A DNA stretch of 64,000 nt, taken from contig DASZDG010000073.1 in NCBI GenBank assembly GCA_035942255.1, forward strand, positions 17,427 to 81,426, in the 5' to 3' direction. Positions 25,334 through 33,851 of this stretch are shown here, in pieces; the stretch's first letter is position 1; the number at the start of each line of letters is the position of its first letter. The notes under the pieces were generated by a model, which worked only from the letters and a program-made list of their open reading frames with translations, had not been told where the DNA came from and ran no database searches. The translations under genes were made by a program, and so were the position numbers. The stretch is from JALZEG01 sp035942255 (GTDB taxonomy: Bacteria > Actinomycetota > CADDZG01 > WHSQ01).

Positions 25334-25732
25334 TCAGACCGAGGCTTCGACGCGCCCCCTGCGAAGGCGGAACCGGCTCGACGCCCGGCGCGGCCCCCAG
25401 TCCATGCGCGGCGGCGGGGCGAACGTGTTGATCGGGTCGTCGGGCGCGGGCGGCGGCGCCGACTCGAGCTGGGCCCAGGTGCGGTCGACGCTCGATACGT
25501 AACGTGAGTGAGGGACCTCGGGCTCGTCGGCCGGCGGCGGCGACTGGATCGTCGCGAGCGCGGCGTCGAACACCGACTCCACCTCGGCCGTCAGGTCGTC
25601 CATCGCCGGAGGGGGCGGCGGCGGGGGTGCGTCGAACACCGGCGCCAGGCGGTGCCCCAGCAGGCAGAACCCGCCGGTGTCCTCGACGTCGGAACCGCAG
25701 CGATGACAGAACCTGTGAGCCACTCGTCCCAC
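25334..25732 (-). CDS. Small zinc-ribbon protein, function unknown
   Basis: 132 residues. The N-terminal HRFCHRCGSDVEDTGGFCLLGH has a CxxC and a downstream Cys/His, a zinc-ribbon-like element. A Pro run (PPPPPPP) and acidic, Pro-rich linkers follow, then a basic Arg-rich C-terminus (RRASSRFRLRRGRVEASV). No family is recognised. It lies 26 bases upstream of rpmG on the same strand and may share its transcript. The start could be the GTG used here or another nearby. Confidence 0.55.
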   Translation of the reverse strand: MGRVAHRFCHRCGSDVEDTGGFCLLGHRLAPVFDAPPPPPPPAMDDLTAEVESVFDAALATIQSPPPADEPEVPHSRYVSSVDRTWAQLESAPPPAPDDPINTFAPPPRMDWGPRRASSRFRLRRGRVEASV

Positions 25733-25818
25733 CTCCTCCGTCCCTATGTCGGCCGGGACGGCGGCCCGGTTGAGCCCGCGCCCCGAATCTTCGCCTGCTC
25801 CGGCCGCGCCCTTACGAT

Positions 25819-26769
25819 GTGAGGATGTTCTGGGCGCAGCAGAGGATCTTGGTCACGGGTGGCGGCGGGTTCCTCGGCGCCTCGGTGCAGGCGAAGCTGC
25901 GCGACCGCGGCGCCTCCGACGTCTTCGTGCCCCGAAGGGCACAGTACGACCTGACGCGGCCCGAAGACGCGGCCCGGCTGTGGGCGGACGCGGACCCGAC
26001 GCTGGTCATCCACCTCGCGGCCCAGGTAGGCGGGATCGGCGCGAACATGGCCGCCCCCGCGGACCTGTACCTGTCGAACCTGCTCATGGGTACCTACGTG
26101 ATCGAGCAGACGCGGGCCGCCGGCACGCCGAAGACCGTCCTGCTCGGCACGATCTGCTCCTATCCGAAGGTCACGCCCGTGCCGTTCGCGGAGGACGACC
26201 TGTGGGCGGGCTATCCGGAGGAGACGAACGCGCCGTACGGCATCGCGAAGAAGGCCCTGCTCGTCCACGCTCAGGCCAACCGGGCCCAGTACGGGCAGAA
26301 CTGCATCTATCTCCTGCCGACGAACCTCTACGGCCCCCGCGACAACTTCGACCCCAGGTCGTCGCACGTAATCCCCGCGCTCGTCAGGAAGTGCGTGCAG
26401 GCGAAGGAGCGCGGCGACGAGCACGTCGACGTTTGGGGCACCGGCACGGCTACCAGGGAGTTCCTGTACGTCGACGACTGCGCCGAGGGGATCCTGCTCG
26501 CGGCGGAGCACTACGACGAACCCGATCCGGTGAACCTCGGCGCCGACGACGAGATATCGATCCGGGACCTGGCCGAGCTGATCGCAAAGCTGACCGGGTT
26601 CGACGGTGAGCTCCGCTGGGACCCGTCGAAGCCCGACGGACAGCCTCGCCGCCGTGTCAGCGGCCGGCGGGCCCGCGAGAGGTTCGGGTTCGAGGCGCGC
26701 GTGCCTCTCGAGGAAGGATTGCGGCGAACGCTCGACTGGTATCTCGCACACCGGGAGCCCGCGTCGTGA
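25819..26769 (+). CDS. fcl: GDP-L-fucose synthase
   Basis: 316 residues. RILVTGGGGFLGASVQAKL (Rossmann), HLAAQVGGIGANMAAPADLY (a near-invariant GDP-fucose synthase block), LGTICSYPKVTPVPFAEDDL, and NAPYGIAKKALLVHAQ with the catalytic YxxxK. It converts GDP-4-keto-6-deoxymannose to GDP-L-fucose by epimerisation and NADPH reduction. It overlaps gmd as GTGA, so the two steps of GDP-fucose formation are coupled. The GTG at 25819 or the ATG at 25825 could start it. Confidence 0.93.
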   Translation: MRMFWAQQRILVTGGGGFLGASVQAKLRDRGASDVFVPRRAQYDLTRPEDAARLWADADPTLVIHLAAQVGGIGANMAAPADLYLSNLLMGTYVIEQTRAAGTPKTVLLGTICSYPKVTPVPFAEDDLWAGYPEETNAPYGIAKKALLVHAQANRAQYGQNCIYLLPTNLYGPRDNFDPRSSHVIPALVRKCVQAKERGDEHVDVWGTGTATREFLYVDDCAEGILLAAEHYDEPDPVNLGADDEISIRDLAELIAKLTGFDGELRWDPSKPDGQPRRRVSGRRARERFGFEARVPLEEGLRRTLDWYLAHREPAS

Positions 26770-27779
26770 GGGCGTTGATCACCGGCGTCACCGGGCAGGA
26801 CGGCTCGTATCTCGCCGAGCTCCTGCTGAGCAAGGGCTACGAGGTCCACGGGCTGATCCGCCGCTCGTCGTCGTTCAACACGCAGCGGCTCGACCCGATC
26901 TACAAGGACCCGCACGAGTCGGGCGTCCGGTTCCTCATGCACTACGGCGACCTGTCGGACTCGGGCTCGCTCGTGAACCTGATCCGCGACCTGGAGCCCG
27001 ACGAGATCTATCACCTCGGCGCGCAGTCGCACGTGAGGGTGTCGTTCGAGATCCCGGAGTACACGGCCGACGCCACGGGGCTCGGCACGATCAGGATGCT
27101 AGAGGCCATCCGCGCGTCCGGGGTGGCGACTCGCTTCTACCAGGCGTCGTCGTCGGAGATGTACGGCGCCACTCCCCCGCCGCAGGACGAGAAGACGCCG
27201 TTCTATCCGCGCTCGCCGTACGGCGTCGCGAAGCTCTTCGCTCATTGGGCGACCGTGAACTACCGGGAGGCGCACGGACTCTTCGCGGTCAGCGGGATCC
27301 TCTTCAACCACGAGAGCCCCCGGCGCGGCGAGACGTTCGTCACGCGCAAGATCACGCGTGCGGTTGCCCGGATCAAGGCGGGGATCCAGGAGAAGCTCTA
27401 CCTCGGCAACCTCGACTCGAAGCGCGACTGGGGGTACGCCCCCGACTACGTCGACGGCATGTGGAGGATGCTCCAGCACGACACTCCCGAAGACCTCGTG
27501 CTCGCGACGGGCGAGGCCCACACCCCGCGCGAGTTCTGCCAGCTCGCGTTCGACCATGCCGGGCTCGACTGGGAGCGCTACGTCGAGGTCGACCCGCGGT
27601 ACTTCCGGCCGACCGAGGTCGACTACCTGCTGGGGGACGCGACGAAGGCGAAGGAGCTGCTGGGGTGGGAGCCCACCGTGAGGTTCCCGGAGCTCGTGCG
27701 CCTGATGGTCGACGCCGACGTGCAGCAGCTCGAGGACGAGCTCGCCGGCCGTCTGGTCGGTCAGGATCGGGACTACTGA
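26766..27779 (+). CDS. gmd: GDP-mannose 4,6-dehydratase
   Basis: 337 residues from a GTG. MRALITGVTGQDGSYLAELL is the diagnostic TGxTGQDGSYLAE opening. HLGAQSHVRVSFEIPEYTAD, YQASSSEMYGATPPPQDE, YGVAKLFAHW and LFNHESPRRGETFVTRKI are hallmark GMD blocks, including the catalytic Thr/Ser, Tyr and Lys region. It makes GDP-4-keto-6-deoxy-D-mannose for the overlapping fcl gene product. The product is likely a donor for one of the glycosyltransferases at 1-10 kb. Confidence 0.95.
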   Translation: MRALITGVTGQDGSYLAELLLSKGYEVHGLIRRSSSFNTQRLDPIYKDPHESGVRFLMHYGDLSDSGSLVNLIRDLEPDEIYHLGAQSHVRVSFEIPEYTADATGLGTIRMLEAIRASGVATRFYQASSSEMYGATPPPQDEKTPFYPRSPYGVAKLFAHWATVNYREAHGLFAVSGILFNHESPRRGETFVTRKITRAVARIKAGIQEKLYLGNLDSKRDWGYAPDYVDGMWRMLQHDTPEDLVLATGEAHTPREFCQLAFDHAGLDWERYVEVDPRYFRPTEVDYLLGDATKAKELLGWEPTVRFPELVRLMVDADVQQLEDELAGRLVGQDRDY

Positions 27780-27807
27780 CGACCAGACGGGCCCGGCTCG
27801 TCTCTTG

Positions 27808-27879
27808 TAGCGGCGGGTGGACTCGAACCACCGACTCAGCGATTATGAGCCGCTTGCTCTGCCCCTGAGCTACGCCGCC
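27808..27879 (-). tRNA. tRNA-Met (CAU)
   Basis: 72-nucleotide cloverleaf on the minus strand: 7-base acceptor stem (GGCGGCG with a terminal G-U pair), D arm, anticodon loop CTCATAA with CAT, and T arm with GGTTCGAGTCC-like loop. No CCA is encoded. It lacks the three G-C pairs of the initiator anticodon stem, so it is elongator Met or, after lysidine modification, Ile-2. Confidence 0.93.
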
Positions 27880-27910
27880 CCGGGTGCTCCGGGCCGTGGC
27901 CCTAGAAGCG

Positions 27911-27983
27911 AGCCCCCTCACGGAATCGAACCGTGGACCTTCTCCTTACCATGGAGACGCTCTGCCGACTGAGCTAAGGGGGC
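27911..27983 (-). tRNA. tRNA-Thr (GGU)
   Basis: 73 nucleotides on the minus strand: acceptor stem GCCCCCT/AGGGGGC, anticodon stem TCTCC/GGAGA with loop ATGGTAA (anticodon GGT), and a T arm containing GGTTCGATTCC. CCA is not encoded. It is 31 bases upstream of tRNA-Met in the same direction, an arrangement common in actinobacteria ahead of rpmG. Confidence 0.94.
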
Positions 27984-28061
27984 CTGTTTCCGGAAGGGAG
28001 GATACCCCCGCGAGGTGCCGGCGGAACGCACCGAGAGAGCCCGGCGCGGGGCGGCTCCGGG

Positions 28062-29087
28062 CTACGAAGGCGGCGTCAGGTAGACGCCGGCCTCTCGGTC
28101 GGTGCTGTCGGTGATCTCCACCTGGAGGTCGTGGTCCACGACCCTGGTCGTGCTCGTGACAGGCTCGACCGCGGCCTCGAAGTAGACGGGTCTATCCTCG
28201 TGGTGGAGCTTCGGGTCCGGGGCCCGCCGGCCGACGGAATGCACCACGACAGCCGGCCGCATCGATTGATCGTCGAGGAAACGCGGCCGGTACTCGACCG
28301 TGAAGTCGCCGGTCGGATGGTGGGCGACCGCGAGCAACGTTCCGTGGCCGCCGTGCCCGTGGGTCAGGCCGGTCAAGCTCACCCGCGCTCCCCCTCGAGG
28401 CAGGTCGACGTGGACGACGCTCTGCGATTGCGCGAACTCCGGAACGTAGCGGTATAGCGCCGCTGCGGACAGCATGCGGTCCATGCGCCAGAAGGGCGGG
28501 TTCGTGAAAGTCACCCCGTTGAACTCCGCGGGCACCGGGATGTCGTAGCCCGTGTTCGCCGGCCCCCCCATGCCCGGTTGAGCGGCGGCGCTGGTAGGCG
28601 AGTCCGTCTTACCCATGACGCAGTAGGGGTCGTCGTACGGGCCGGCCGGCCCGAAGGAGTGCTCGAAGCCTATGGCGTGCCCGACCTCGTGCTCGTAGTA
28701 CGCCAACGAAGCATGCTGATCGAGCACGACGTCACGGCGCAGGGCCCCGGCTGCGCACGGCGGGGCGTGCATGAAGGCGATCATCGCGTCGTAGCCCTCG
28801 ATCGGTTCCCCGTCGTCACGCGCCTGGCTGCGGCAGGCGTCGAGGATCGCCCCCCTGTTGTTCACCACCTCGGTCTTCTCCCGCCTCAGGGTCCGCCACG
28901 GCCGGATGTCGAACTGCAGGTCGATCCAGCCGAACGTCGATCGAAGCCAGAAGTCGTGCAAGCTCCACCCGTTGCGCCCGTTGAAGAGCGCTTCGTAGAA
29001 GGTGTCGGGCCACTGCAGCTGAGGGATGACGGGCGGGGCGGCCGTCGACCAGACGTACCGGGCGACGGCGACGCGGCACGTGGTCAC
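28062..29087 (-). CDS. Metzincin-like zinc metalloprotease
   Basis: 341 residues. YYEHEVGHAIGFEHS at about 131-144 gives HExxHxxGxxH, the metzincin zinc site; DDPYCVMGKTDS about 15 residues later may be the Met-turn. The rest is beta-rich with Gly/His stretches (THGHGGHGTLLAVAHHPTG). No signal peptide is visible, although such enzymes are usually secreted; the annotated GTG start (MTTCRVAVARYVWSTAAP) may be downstream of the true start, or export may use another route. It resembles unassigned M6/M43-like proteases. Upstream is the tail of the sigma-factor gene. Confidence 0.65.
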   Translation of the reverse strand: MTTCRVAVARYVWSTAAPPVIPQLQWPDTFYEALFNGRNGWSLHDFWLRSTFGWIDLQFDIRPWRTLRREKTEVVNNRGAILDACRSQARDDGEPIEGYDAMIAFMHAPPCAAGALRRDVVLDQHASLAYYEHEVGHAIGFEHSFGPAGPYDDPYCVMGKTDSPTSAAAQPGMGGPANTGYDIPVPAEFNGVTFTNPPFWRMDRMLSAAALYRYVPEFAQSQSVVHVDLPRGGARVSLTGLTHGHGGHGTLLAVAHHPTGDFTVEYRPRFLDDQSMRPAVVVHSVGRRAPDPKLHHEDRPVYFEAAVEPVTSTTRVVDHDLQVEITDSTDREAGVYLTPPS

Positions 29088-29116
29088 TAGCGCATCATAT
29101 TCCTGTCAAGCGAGGT

Positions 29117-29152
29117 GTAAAAGAGGCCCCCCGGTCGCTCCCGGGGGACCTC
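29117..29152 (-). terminator. Rho-independent terminator of the sigma factor gene
   Basis: A 12-base near-perfect stem (GAGGTCCCCCGG facing CCGGGGGGCCTC, one mismatch) with a six-base loop, followed on the minus strand by TTTTA. It begins 21 bases after the sigma-factor stop codon. Confidence 0.85.
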
Positions 29153-29173
29153 GAGATCGCTTTGCGGTGCCGT

Positions 29174-30331
29174 CTAGAGGTCGGTGACCTCGACGGCGTC
29201 GGCGACGTTCTCCGTGTCGACCGTGACCGAGACCGTCACGTTGCGCACCCGCACCTTGGCCGACGCGTGGGCCGAGCCGGGACGATCGCCGGGGCTCGGG
29301 GCGCAGCCCGGAGCAGTCGGGTCGCACAGCGGATTGTCGTCACCGGGGTCGATCGTGGGCGGCTCGATGTCGACGTCCACGCCACCGTCGCCCTCGATCT
29401 CGCCCTCGCCGTTCGGAAGCGGCACGTCCACGACGGCCGAGCCCTCGTCGGCGGCCTTGCCCTTGCCCCCGGCGGACGCCCGGCGGGTGCCCGAGGCGGC
29501 AGCGGTCCTGACGAGCGCCGACTCGCCGTCGAGGTTCGCCGCGCGGGGCGCCGCGACCCCGGCGTCCGTGGGAGATGCGGACGCCAGCTCGATCTCCGAC
29601 TGCGACAGCCACACCGTTGCGGGGGCCGCGACGCTCGGCGCCGGGGTGCGGACCGTCCCGCCGGGGTTGTCGAAACCGAAGAGCGACAGCGGCGAGAGCG
29701 TGATGGCGGCGGCCGCCACGACGCCGGCGAGGCTGGAGGCGAGGCCCTGCTCGACCTTCGTGAGGTCGCGGCCCACGAGCATCTCCTGCGGAAGGCCGAG
29801 GAGACGGCGCCACCGGGCCACGAGCACCCCGCAGCCAGCGCGCTCGAGGATCGCGCTGAGGTTGCGGCGGGCGCGCATGCGGAGCATCTTGATCGCGGCC
29901 GCGCTGGCCTCGGGGGGGACCTGGTTGCGGTCGAGCTCCGAGAGGAGCACCGAGCGCTGCGCCGGCGTCAGCTCGCCGAGGGCGCGCCTGACGCGGCTGA
30001 GCTCGAGGCGGGCGAGCCCGGACCTCTCGACGTCGCACAGCGCGGGGATCTCCGGCTCGATCTCGACCACCGTGCGGTGGGAGTCACGCCGGGCGTTGTC
30101 GCGGACGATGTTCATCGCGATCGTGAGGGCGAGGCCCACCGGCGAGTTCGCCGGGTCGACCTGGTCCCACATCCGGTAGAGACGGAGACCCGTCTCCTGG
30201 ACGACGTCGTCCCGGTGGCTGTCGGGGACGTTCTTGCTGCTGAGGAACCTCTGGATCCGCCTTTGCAGCTCCGGCCACACCGCTTCGAAGCTTTCGCCCG
30301 AGCCCCCGCTCACACCCTGCGTCGTCGTCAT
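29174..30331 (-). CDS. ECF-type RNA polymerase sigma factor fused to a membrane segment and extracytoplasmic C-terminus
   Basis: 385 residues from the ATG at 30329-30331. Region 2: FEAVWPELQRRIQRFLSSKN through DDVVQETGLRLYRMWDQVD. Region 4: LSRVRRALGELTPAQRSVLL and AAIKMLRMRARRNLSAIL. After residue 175 comes a hydrophobic helix (GLASSLAGVVAAAAITLSPL) and then about 170 polar, Asp/Gly/Pro-rich residues that would be outside the cell, ending in a beta-like VRVRNVTVSVTV. The fusion suggests a membrane-held sigma factor released by proteolysis; that is inference. The gene lies downstream of a large secreted protein. Confidence 0.8.
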   Translation of the reverse strand: MTTTQGVSGGSGESFEAVWPELQRRIQRFLSSKNVPDSHRDDVVQETGLRLYRMWDQVDPANSPVGLALTIAMNIVRDNARRDSHRTVVEIEPEIPALCDVERSGLARLELSRVRRALGELTPAQRSVLLSELDRNQVPPEASAAAIKMLRMRARRNLSAILERAGCGVLVARWRRLLGLPQEMLVGRDLTKVEQGLASSLAGVVAAAAITLSPLSLFGFDNPGGTVRTPAPSVAAPATVWLSQSEIELASASPTDAGVAAPRAANLDGESALVRTAAASGTRRASAGGKGKAADEGSAVVDVPLPNGEGEIEGDGGVDVDIEPPTIDPGDDNPLCDPTAPGCAPSPGDRPGSAHASAKVRVRNVTVSVTVDTENVADAVEVTDL

Positions 30332-30462
30332 CTTTCCTCTCCCCCGGATTTCTCCGCCCGTACCGGCAGGACCCGCCCGATCTAAACGACCTGGCCGAAT
30401 CATGCCATTGCTCTGCTTAATACGCACGAAGGCGGAGCAAGTAACAGAAATTGGACAGCGTT

Positions 30463-30494
30463 CAGCCCGGCGACAGGATTACGTCGCCGGGCTG
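30463..30494. repeat. Perfect 12-base inverted repeat
   Basis: CAGCCCGGCGAC and GTCGCCGGGCTG are separated by eight bases. It lies 17 bases beyond the 3' end of the secreted-protein gene and upstream of the sigma-factor gene. There is no T tract on either side, so it is either a Rho-dependent or weak terminator or an operator for the sigma gene. Confidence 0.6.
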
Positions 30495-30511
30495 ACGGGG
30501 GGTGACAGGGA

Positions 30512-32308
30512 CTACGAGGCCCGGACCCTCACGATGCGGGAGCGGGCCGAGGTGCAGCCGTCGGCGGCGGGCAGGGACGCCCGGTACGCGCGGGTCTTCC
30601 GGACGGTGACCTTGAAGCGGTACCGGCCGTTGCGGTCGGTGGCGACGGTGGCCGTCGAGTGGAACCGGCCCCCGGGCCTCCGGGCCTTCAGCGTCACGAC
30701 CTGGCTCGCCACGCACGCCCCCGACGAGCGCACCCGACCCGAGAGGCGCACGGCGGTGCCGGCCACGACCTTCGCGTCGCTGCTGCGGAGCCCGATCGAC
30801 CGAGAGGCCGGCTCGCCCGGGTCCGTCGGGTCCGGTGTGGGAACGGGCCCGCCGCCGCACGGCACGATCGTCGCGGAGGCCGCCAGGCCCGTCGTCTCGG
30901 GCGGGGTGTTCCACCCGATACTCCCGGCCGCGGCGACCTCACCGGTCGTGTAGCGGTCGTCGTTGGCCAGGCAGCCGTCGTCGGCTTCGTCCGCCCAGAC
31001 CGTGTACTGCGTGACGCCTGCGCCGTTCGAGTAGAACCGGAAGCCGAACGTCCCACGGTCGTTCGTCCCCGCGGCCCCCGCCTCCACGTGCTTGGTGTCG
31101 GGGGCCCCGAAGGAGGGGTGCTCGCCCTGGACGCCGGGGCTCGCGTTCGCCGGCGGGACACCGTCGGCGGGGCTCGAGCCCGTGCAGTCGAAGCTGCTCT
31201 CCTCGACGTGGTCGCCGCGGTCCGGCGGGAGCGGCCCACCGAGCACGGACGACGAGTGGAAGCGCAGCCCGTCGGTGGGGCCGACGGCCTGGACGTCGAC
31301 GTTCGCCGCGGGGATCAGCCGCCCGAGCTGGTCGGTGACCGTCGCAGTGATCGCGCTCGAGCAGTAGAACCGGCCGGCGTCCTCGTTCTTCGACACCGTC
31401 TGCTCGGCGAGATCGTCGAGCGTCACCGCAGCGGGCTGCTGGAAGTACGGGACGACGCGGACCGCGTCGCCGGACTGGTTGAACGTCGGGTCGAAGTCGT
31501 TCGGCGAGCCGTTCACGACTGCGGCGACCGCGGTGACGGCAGCGGCGTCTGCCGGCGAATCGAACGTGCAGCGGATGCCGTTGTCCGGCGTCGAGTTGCC
31601 GCTGCCGCCCACGGTCTCCGTCGCGCACACCTTCCATTGCGGAACGCTCCCCGCGGGGGACGTCGTGTAGAACGCGCGCACGTAGGTCGTCTCGGGACCG
31701 AGCGTGTAGAGCGCGTCCACGATCCCGATCGGCTTCTTGCGCGCCGCGTCCCCCTTCTCGGGAAGAGCGGTGGCGAGGGCCGAGTAGGTGCCGAACGAGC
31801 CGCCGCTCTGCGGGTACGCGATGTCGACGGCCTCCTCGATCCGCATGATCGTCACGTCGAGGCTCGTGTGCGCGATCGACTCGCCGTTCAGGACGAGGTG
31901 GGCCTGCACGGTAGCGGGGCCGTTGAGCACCTCGGGCGGGATGTCCCACCCGCCGTCCCACGTGTCTCCCGAACCGGAGCTACCGGGTCGCGTCACGCCC
32001 ACGATCTCGTAGTCCAGCGCACCTTGCACGACGCTGAAGAAAACGGACGAACCGGCCGGCGCGTCGTCGACCCACGCGCTGAAGCGGAAGAGCCCGTCCG
32101 ACGCGCCGCAGCACTCGGGCCCGGAGTCCGTTGCGGCGTTCGACACGATGTAGCCGCGCTCGCCCGCGCTCATGAAGCTCGACGGGTTGAGGAACGCGAT
32201 CCGCGGCTCGTCTGCGGCGAACGACGCCGCAGCGGGCACGATGAGCGTCATCAGCATCCCGACCACGATCGACAGCGACATGGACCGCGTTCTGCGTCCT
32301 TGCTTCAT
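30512..32308 (-). CDS. Large secreted protein with C-terminal Ig/CarboxypepD-like domain
   Basis: 598 residues from the ATG at 32306-32308. Signal peptide: MKQGRRTRSMSLSIVVGMLM, then VPAAASFA before ADEPR. The middle is beta-rich with several Cys (SGPECCGASDG, WKVCATETVG, FYCSSAITATV). The last 100 residues (SIGLRSSDAKVVAGTAVRLS onward, ending KTRAYRASLPAADGC) resemble the Ig-like surface-protein module that precedes cell-wall adhesins. No enzyme motif is visible. A GTG three codons upstream is possible; AGAGGG precedes the ATG. It probably acts at the cell surface. Confidence 0.65.
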   Translation of the reverse strand: MKQGRRTRSMSLSIVVGMLMTLIVPAAASFAADEPRIAFLNPSSFMSAGERGYIVSNAATDSGPECCGASDGLFRFSAWVDDAPAGSSVFFSVVQGALDYEIVGVTRPGSSGSGDTWDGGWDIPPEVLNGPATVQAHLVLNGESIAHTSLDVTIMRIEEAVDIAYPQSGGSFGTYSALATALPEKGDAARKKPIGIVDALYTLGPETTYVRAFYTTSPAGSVPQWKVCATETVGGSGNSTPDNGIRCTFDSPADAAAVTAVAAVVNGSPNDFDPTFNQSGDAVRVVPYFQQPAAVTLDDLAEQTVSKNEDAGRFYCSSAITATVTDQLGRLIPAANVDVQAVGPTDGLRFHSSSVLGGPLPPDRGDHVEESSFDCTGSSPADGVPPANASPGVQGEHPSFGAPDTKHVEAGAAGTNDRGTFGFRFYSNGAGVTQYTVWADEADDGCLANDDRYTTGEVAAAGSIGWNTPPETTGLAASATIVPCGGGPVPTPDPTDPGEPASRSIGLRSSDAKVVAGTAVRLSGRVRSSGACVASQVVTLKARRPGGRFHSTATVATDRNGRYRFKVTVRKTRAYRASLPAADGCTSARSRIVRVRAS

Positions 32309-32520
32309 GTTCGTCACCCTCTTCGCTTGATTCCGTGACGGGATTGCAACGAGAAGACGCACGAAGCTCGCTTCGGTAACGCGAGCGATTGAAAGATGGC
32401 TTTCGCGTGACACCCGTTATCCCTGGCCCTGTCGAACGTATTCAGCTAGTGGAAGCCGCGAAGTTCAAGCGCGTGCCACTTCAATGTCCAGTCACTGTCC
32501 GGCCTCGACAAAGGAACCAG
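32309..32520. promoter_or_regulatory. Divergent region between the secreted-protein gene and the HTH regulator gene
   Basis: 212 bases between genes pointing apart. It contains an imperfect palindrome (GAAGCTCGCTTC near 32361-32372) and ends in AAGGAACCAG, the ribosome-binding site of the regulator. Promoters for both directions must lie here, but no box is convincing. Confidence 0.4.
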
Positions 32521-32892
32521 GTGAAAGCGGAACAAAACGACGTACGCGTACAACCGGATCCCGAGCCGCGCGTGCCGGGTTGGATCCTCGTCGCCCCGAG
32601 CGCGCTGCCGGAGCGGTGGCGCGACCGCGCGACGCCGATGTTCCTCGTTCCCCTGCTCCCGGACGAGGCACACGACGTCCTCGCGGGCGAGCCGGCGGGC
32701 TCGGAGCTGCACGGCGAGGACCTCGCGCTGGCGAAGCTCGTCGCGCGCGGCGTCCCCGTAGACGACGTCGCGCGTCAGCTCCACCTCACGTCGCGAACGG
32801 TGTACCGGAGGCTCGCGCGTCTGCGCCGGCTCGTCGGGGTGACGACGACCGGTGAGCTGGTGGCGGAGCTGGCGCGGCGCGGCTTCCGCTAG
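32521..32892 (+). CDS. Small DNA-binding regulator with C-terminal LuxR-type helix-turn-helix
   Basis: 123 residues from the GTG at 32521, chosen because AAGGA lies five bases upstream. The N-terminal half (WILVAPSALPERWRDRATPM) has no recognised domain. The C-terminal half, LALAKLVARGVPVDDVARQL then HLTSRTVYRRLARLRRLVGV, is a typical helix-turn-helix with the T-V-x-R/K recognition helix of LuxR/sigma region 4. Being divergent from the secreted-protein gene, it is a candidate regulator of that gene or of the sigma factor. Confidence 0.7.
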   Translation: MKAEQNDVRVQPDPEPRVPGWILVAPSALPERWRDRATPMFLVPLLPDEAHDVLAGEPAGSELHGEDLALAKLVARGVPVDDVARQLHLTSRTVYRRLARLRRLVGVTTTGELVAELARRGFR

Positions 32893-32901
32893 GAGCGGCT
32901 G

Positions 32902-33840
32902 CTACTCGACCCAGGTCCCGCGCGCCCAGTCGATCGTCCGCGCGAGCCCGGTCTCGAGCGGCACACCCGGCTCCCATCCGAGACGCTCGCGCGCGAGCGT
33001 GATGTCCGGGCGGCGCATCTCCGGGTCGTCCACCGGACGCGGCTCGAAGACGAGCTCGGACTTCCCCCCGGCGGCCTCGTTGATGAGCGTGGCGAGCTCG
33101 AGGATCGTCACCTCGTGCGGATTGCCGAGGTTGACCGGCCCCCGCTCGTCGGATCGCAGGAACCGGTAGATCCCCTCGATGAGGTCGTCCACGTAGCACA
33201 GGCTGCGCGTCTGCTTGCCGTCGCCGTGGATGGTGATCGGCCTGCCCTGCAGCGCCTGGTCGACGAAGTTCGGGACGGCGCGCCCGTCGTTGCGGCGCAT
33301 GCGGGGGCCGTAGGTGTTGAAGATGCGGATGATCTTCACCGGCACGCCGAGCTCGCGGTTGAACGCCATCGTCGCGGCCTCCGAGAAGCGCTTCGCCTCG
33401 TCGTAGACCGAGCGGGGGCCGATCGGGTTCACGTTGCCCCAGTAGGACTCCGTCTGCGGATGCTCCAGCGGGTCGCCGTACACCTCCGACGTCGACGCGA
33501 CCATGAAGCCCGCCCCCTTCGCCTGCGCCAGGCGCAGCGCGTTGAGCGTGCCGAGCGATCCCACCTCGAGCGTCGCGATCGGGTGCTCGAGGTAGTCGAC
33601 GGGTGACGCGGGCGAGGCGAAGTGCAGCACCCAGTCCACCGGCTCGTCGACGTCCAGAGACATCGTCACGTCCATCTCGACGAAGCGGAAGCGCGGCCCC
33701 CGCAACAGCTCGTCGAGGTTCGACGAGCTCCCCGTCAGCAACGAGTCGAAGCACGTGACGTCCCAGCCCTCGCGGACGAGGCGTTCGCACAGGTGCGAAC
33801 CGAGGAACCCGGCACCGCCGGTGACGACTGCGTTAGGCAC
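32902..33840 (-). CDS. UDP-glucuronate decarboxylase (UDP-xylose synthase)-like SDR
   Basis: 312 residues from the GTG at 33838-33840, with AGGAGGGG upstream. NAVVTGGAGFLGSHLCERLV (Rossmann), LHFASPASPVDYLEHPIATL (a UXS hallmark), MVASTSEVYGDPLEHPQTES and YDEAKRFSEAATMAF (YxxxK), and RIFNTYGPRMRRNDGRAVPN. The upstream neighbour is UDP-glucose dehydrogenase, whose product UDP-glucuronate is the substrate, so the pair would make UDP-xylose or UDP-4-keto-pentose for the polysaccharide. Confidence 0.9.
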   Translation of the reverse strand: MPNAVVTGGAGFLGSHLCERLVREGWDVTCFDSLLTGSSSNLDELLRGPRFRFVEMDVTMSLDVDEPVDWVLHFASPASPVDYLEHPIATLEVGSLGTLNALRLAQAKGAGFMVASTSEVYGDPLEHPQTESYWGNVNPIGPRSVYDEAKRFSEAATMAFNRELGVPVKIIRIFNTYGPRMRRNDGRAVPNFVDQALQGRPITIHGDGKQTRSLCYVDDLIEGIYRFLRSDERGPVNLGNPHEVTILELATLINEAAGGKSELVFEPRPVDDPEMRRPDITLARERLGWEPGVPLETGLARTIDWARGTWVE

Positions 33841-33851
33841 GACCGCCCCTC

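Noticed and set aside
27808..27879. Initiator tRNA-Met
   Set aside because: The anticodon stem lacks the three consecutive G-C pairs, and the acceptor starts with a G-U pair, so elongator Met or Ile-2 fits better.
25146..28000. Genomic island integrated at a tRNA
   Set aside because: There is no integrase, direct repeat of a tRNA end, or IS remnant; gmd-fcl could have entered by recombination, but an attachment site cannot be supported.
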